In this document: positions 15,201 through 17,283 of the stretch, piece by piece
How positions within the stretch are numbered: the first letter of the stretch is position 1
How the letters are laid out: every line of letters starts with the position of its first letter
Assembly: GCA_949511925.1 (NCBI GenBank)
Contig: CATEYX010000031.1
Span: 1 to 17,283, forward strand
From: Cryomorphaceae bacterium
GTDB lineage: Bacteria; Bacteroidota; Bacteroidia; Flavobacteriales; BACL11
DNA: 17,283 bases
Direction: 5' to 3'
Program-made: the position numbers and the translations under genes
The notes under the pieces: generated by a model
Told to the model about the DNA's origin: nothing
Database searches by the model: none
Seen by the model: the letters and a program-made list of their open reading frames with translations, nothing else

Positions 15201-15925
15201 TCGATTTTGGTACTGTTAAAGGAATGTCGATTAATTATGACTTAAGAAGAACAAACAATATACAACTTACTGCTAATTATACTTTACAGTTTGCTGATGG
15301 TACTGGTTCTTCAGCTACATCAGGAGCTAGTTTAGTTAGTACAGGACAGCCTAACTTGCGTACTACTATCCCTTTATCTTACGACCAGAGACATGCCATT
15401 TCAGCTTCAGTTGATTATCATTATGGTGATGGTAAAGATTATGACGGTCCAGTTTGGTTTGGGGCTAATGTTTTTCAAAATTCTGGAGCTAATCTTATGT
15501 TGTCTGCAGGATCAGGAACACCTTATTCTCGTCAATCTAATATTACTCAGGAAGCTGCTGATGGAATTAATGATCGATCTACTTTAGCAGGTAATCTTAA
15601 CGGTTCTCGTTTGCCTTGGCAATTCAGAATGAATCTGAAAGTGAATAAATCATTTGAAATTAAATGGAATGATAAAAAAAGCTCTAATTTAAATGTATAT
15701 GTCCAAGTACAAAACTTATTGGATGCAAGAAATATAATTAGCGTTTACCGTGCTACAGGTAATGCTGAGGATGATGGATATTTAACTTCATCAGCAGCAC
15801 AAAATGCAATTGACGCTAAAAATGATGCAGAAGCATTTAGATATTTATACTCTTTAGCGGTTAATAATCCTTCTAACTATAGTCTTCCCAGAATGTGGAG
15901 AGCAGGTATTAGTTTACAATTTTAA
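12242..15925 (+). CDS. TonB-dependent receptor with N-terminal carboxypeptidase-like domain
   Basis: This 1227-residue outer-membrane protein has a signal peptide (1-21, cleavage near AMAQ/TG), an Ig-like carboxypeptidase-regulatory domain (about 23-110; LKGVITDAMSGESIPFANL and FDGNFTIKPLEPGTYTIKATFVGYG), a plug (about 130-225; GVNVRGSRSDATEYYVDGIKVRG, GGVPAQYGDATGGIISITTKG) and a long beta barrel ending in the terminal Phe of LQF. The barrel is about 200-300 residues longer than in classic siderophore receptors. It does not look like SusC, and no SusD gene follows. Instead a large secreted protein starts 7 bp downstream, so the two probably form one unit. The substrate is not predictable from the sequence. 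Conserved Bacteroidota receptors of this shape are often annotated simply as TonB-dependent receptors. Confidence 0.93.
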   Translation: MLRKIYLIAALVLTSSLAMAQTGALKGVITDAMSGESIPFANLIAEKNGSQIAGTTTDFDGNFTIKPLEPGTYTIKATFVGYGTVEVVGVIVSSNKITFQDVKLQQGVAIGEVKVIAYKKPLLDQDNLSGETKTAEEIVALPTRNIASVAASTAGIYQRDEGDGVNVRGSRSDATEYYVDGIKVRGSMGVPTSGIEQITVITGGVPAQYGDATGGIISITTKGPSNKMFGGIEFESSTLFDSYNYNLLGFALSGPILKKRNTDGSKGSSLIGYFLAGEFRSVDDTDPSAIGMWKVKDDVLADLQANPFQIAPNASAGFLSRSEFLNEDDFENVQAKINVNEKRFNLSGKLDIKPSKNTFLSLGGSYYARESRDFSSWRSMFSWDNNRQSTQHTYRVFGKLVQKFGSAEDNEDESSANIKNAFFTIQGDYTNNKYTYVDAVHQNDLFNYGYVGQFVTSKAPVYDFGSVIDSSNGRIYSGRVLNGWTDTLFEYTPGGVNTSLENYTNAYIDLFSEYSMSSNYVSGYGADGQLRTAADLQGQGLLNGQLPSNVYSLFGNHGSMYNGSAKQENTQTTFKASGSADIKSHEFSFGFEFEQRKDYYWGSSPMNLWSIMRQQANKHILERDLSNPYPVFDANGIYQDTINYDRLFIASEQSTFDANFRADHNIGQLEFIDIDSYTPDAFSLDMFSQDELLNSGSSLVYYYGYDIYGNKNEANNTLKDFFTHKDDNGQYTRNIAAYDPIYQAGYIQDKFAIEDLIFNVGLRVDRFDANQKVLKDRYLLYEAYTAGANNDLLNSITSPSTIGDDYVVYVDDFENPSSVVGYRNGDVWYNADGLVISDPTLLAEAAGGKIAPYLKDAEAAKAGEINIKAFEDYEPETIFMPRIAFSFPISDEAQFFAHYDVLTQRPPSGNRIEPVDYLFMADRVGATLNNPNLKPEKTVDYELGFAKTLSLKSALKISAFYKELRDMIQITNTLSAYPAQYYTYGNIDFGTVKGMSINYDLRRTNNIQLTANYTLQFADGTGSSATSGASLVSTGQPNLRTTIPLSYDQRHAISASVDYHYGDGKDYDGPVWFGANVFQNSGANLMLSAGSGTPYSRQSNITQEAADGINDRSTLAGNLNGSRLPWQFRMNLKVNKSFEIKWNDKKSSNLNVYVQVQNLLDARNIISVYRATGNAEDDGYLTSSAAQNAIDAKNDAEAFRYLYSLAVNNPSNYSLPRMWRAGISLQF

Positions 15926-15932
15926 TTAGATA

Positions 15933-17283
15933 ATGAAAATGAGACTGAAAAATATAGCATTTATGAATAATTCAATAAAAAAAATAGCAACTCTTTACCT
16001 AGCTCTATTTACTATAATGGTAGTAGCAAAAGAGAATGTTAATCACCCTGGTTTAACCACTTCAGTAAACACAAAAATTGCTGCAGGTTGTTCTCCATCT
16101 AATTCACAAACAGATTTGGATGTCAATAATGTGAGGACTACCATTATGGGTGGAGGTGATATGTGGTGGAATTTATCTGATCCTCAATATGAAATTCCAA
16201 AAGGAGGAAATAAGCACTCTTTGTTTGCAGGAGCATTGTGGATTGGTGGAGTAGATGCTGGTGGGCAATTAAAGGTTGCTGCAATGACTTATCGTCAGGG
16301 GGGAAATGATTTCTGGTCTGGCCCTTTGAATGTTGATAATGCAACTATTTCGGCTGATGAATGTGCTAAATGGGATAAGCATTTCAAAATTGATCGTTCA
16401 GAAGTTGAAGAATATGTTGCGAGATTTATTCCAGCTGGAGGGAATGATCCTACCTATACTACAGAGATGATTCCTGAATCTATCTTAAACTGGCCAGGTT
16501 CAGGAAACAAAGAAGCAAAAGGGTATTCTCAGTACCTAGCCCCTTTTTATGATGTTAATGGTAATGGTATCTACGAGCCATATGCAGGTGATTACCCTGA
16601 CTATAATGTAACCGGTAATAATGATGCTGCTGCATTATTTGGTGATCAGACCTTATGGTGGGTGTTTAATGATAAGGGAAATATTCATGCTGAAACTGAA
16701 GCTGATCCATTAGGTTTAGAAATTCATGCACAAGCCTTTGGTTTTACATCTGATAATGAGGTGAATGATATGACATTTTATAACTACACAATTATTAATC
16801 GTTCAACACTACCTTTAAATGACACTTATTTTGGTCAATGGGTAGATGCTGATTTAGGTTATTATTTGGATGATTATGTAGGTTGTGATGTGAATTTAGG
16901 ATTGGGTTTCTGTTATAATGGAGATGCTGAAGATGAAGGGGCTAATGGGTATGGATTTAATCCTCCAGCTATTGGAGTAGATTTTTTTCAGGGACCTTTA
17001 GCCGATCCTTTTGATGGTATTGATAATGATAGAGATGGAACTATTGATGAAGCAGGTGAGCAAATTATCATGTCTAAGTTTGTTTATTACAACAACGATG
17101 GAACTGTGCAGGGGAATCCAAATGACGGTACAGATATTTATAATTACTTAAGAGGTATTTGGAAAGATAATGTACCTATGACTTTTGGGGGTGATGGGCA
17201 TGGGGCAGGTACTGGTTCAACAACTGATGAATGTAATTTTATGTTCCCAGGAACTTCAGATGATCAATTCCCAGGACAGGAAT
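15933..17283 (+). CDS. Large secreted protein, partial (3' end beyond window)
   Basis: From the ATG at 15933 the frame is open for 450 codons to the window edge. A basic stretch and hydrophobic segment (about 16-32, ATLYLALFTIMVVA) form a signal peptide; the in-frame ATG at 15963 would give a more normal one. The mature part holds NNVRTTIMGGGDMWWNLSDPQYEIPKG-like and HSLFAGALWIGGVD-like blocks that I recognise from large Bacteroidota secreted proteins of unknown function. It also has two acidic loops resembling calcium-binding EF-hand or thrombospondin type 3 loops, DVNGNGIYEP (207-216) and DNDRDGTIDE (364-373). Such proteins usually end in a type IX secretion sorting domain, but that end is not visible. 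It lies 7 bp after the TonB receptor. Confidence 0.88.
   Translation, partial: MKMRLKNIAFMNNSIKKIATLYLALFTIMVVAKENVNHPGLTTSVNTKIAAGCSPSNSQTDLDVNNVRTTIMGGGDMWWNLSDPQYEIPKGGNKHSLFAGALWIGGVDAGGQLKVAAMTYRQGGNDFWSGPLNVDNATISADECAKWDKHFKIDRSEVEEYVARFIPAGGNDPTYTTEMIPESILNWPGSGNKEAKGYSQYLAPFYDVNGNGIYEPYAGDYPDYNVTGNNDAAALFGDQTLWWVFNDKGNIHAETEADPLGLEIHAQAFGFTSDNEVNDMTFYNYTIINRSTLPLNDTYFGQWVDADLGYYLDDYVGCDVNLGLGFCYNGDAEDEGANGYGFNPPAIGVDFFQGPLADPFDGIDNDRDGTIDEAGEQIIMSKFVYYNNDGTVQGNPNDGTDIYNYLRGIWKDNVPMTFGGDGHGAGTGSTTDECNFMFPGTSDDQFPGQE

Noticed and set aside
16144..16344. Minus-strand open frame inside the secreted-protein gene
   Set aside because: The plus strand is open with a meaningful protein over the whole span from 15933; the antisense peptide is His/Gln-rich and resembles nothing known.

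Overview
The window is about 17.3 kb of AT-rich DNA from a member of the Bacteroidota, most likely Flavobacteriales-like and aquatic in style. Evidence: starts lack Shine-Dalgarno motifs and sit behind A/T runs; several promoters fit the Bacteroidota pattern TTG-N18..20-TAnnTTTG; there are two TonB-dependent receptors, a DUF4290 gene beside murA, a bacterial GGGP synthase, a DnaJ with a half-sized zinc region, and a large secreted protein of a Bacteroidota type. No mobile element, CRISPR array, rRNA or tRNA was seen. No gene-free gap exceeds 300 bp.

Layout, left to right. (1) 1-2602, minus strand: grpE, dnaJ, an ABC ATPase and the first codons of its permease (cut by the window edge), almost without gaps. 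grpE is preceded by a very good sigma-54 type -24/-12 element and GACA/TGTC inverted repeats. (2) 2674-5117, minus strand: DUF4290 protein, MurA (catalytic Cys replaced by Asp) and a periplasmic TlpA-type thioredoxin, with a promoter -7 box just upstream. (3) 5203-8921, minus strand: a probable thiamine uptake locus. In transcription order it holds a YkoF-like thiamine-binding protein, a PnuC/PnuT-type permease, a NadR-type P-loop kinase, a TPP riboswitch and a TonB-dependent outer-membrane receptor closed by a terminator. (4) 8921-10303, minus strand: GGGP synthase and a Sfp-type phosphopantetheinyl transferase upstream of the thiamine genes. GGGP synthase is joined to the YkoF-like gene by a TAATG stop/start overlap. 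(5) 10363-11716: ahcY on the plus strand, divergent from the phosphopantetheinyl transferase through interleaved promoters, ending in a strong bidirectional terminator shared with a convergent small lipoprotein that looks like a Rieske fold without its His ligands. (6) 12242 to the end, plus strand: a 1227-residue TonB-dependent receptor followed 7 bp later by a large secreted protein that runs off the window.

How the parts fit. The clearest system is region 3. A TPP riboswitch in front of the receptor shows the ligand class, and PnuC-type permease, kinase and YkoF-like protein then make a full path: outer-membrane import, periplasmic or cytoplasmic binding, facilitated inner-membrane transport, and trapping by phosphorylation. 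The kinase's assignment as a thiamine kinase is inference. It would play the part that thiamine pyrophosphokinase plays beside PnuT in Bacteroides. Regions 1 and 2 are housekeeping (chaperones, peptidoglycan precursor synthesis). Region 6 is a receptor/secreted-protein pair of unknown substrate.
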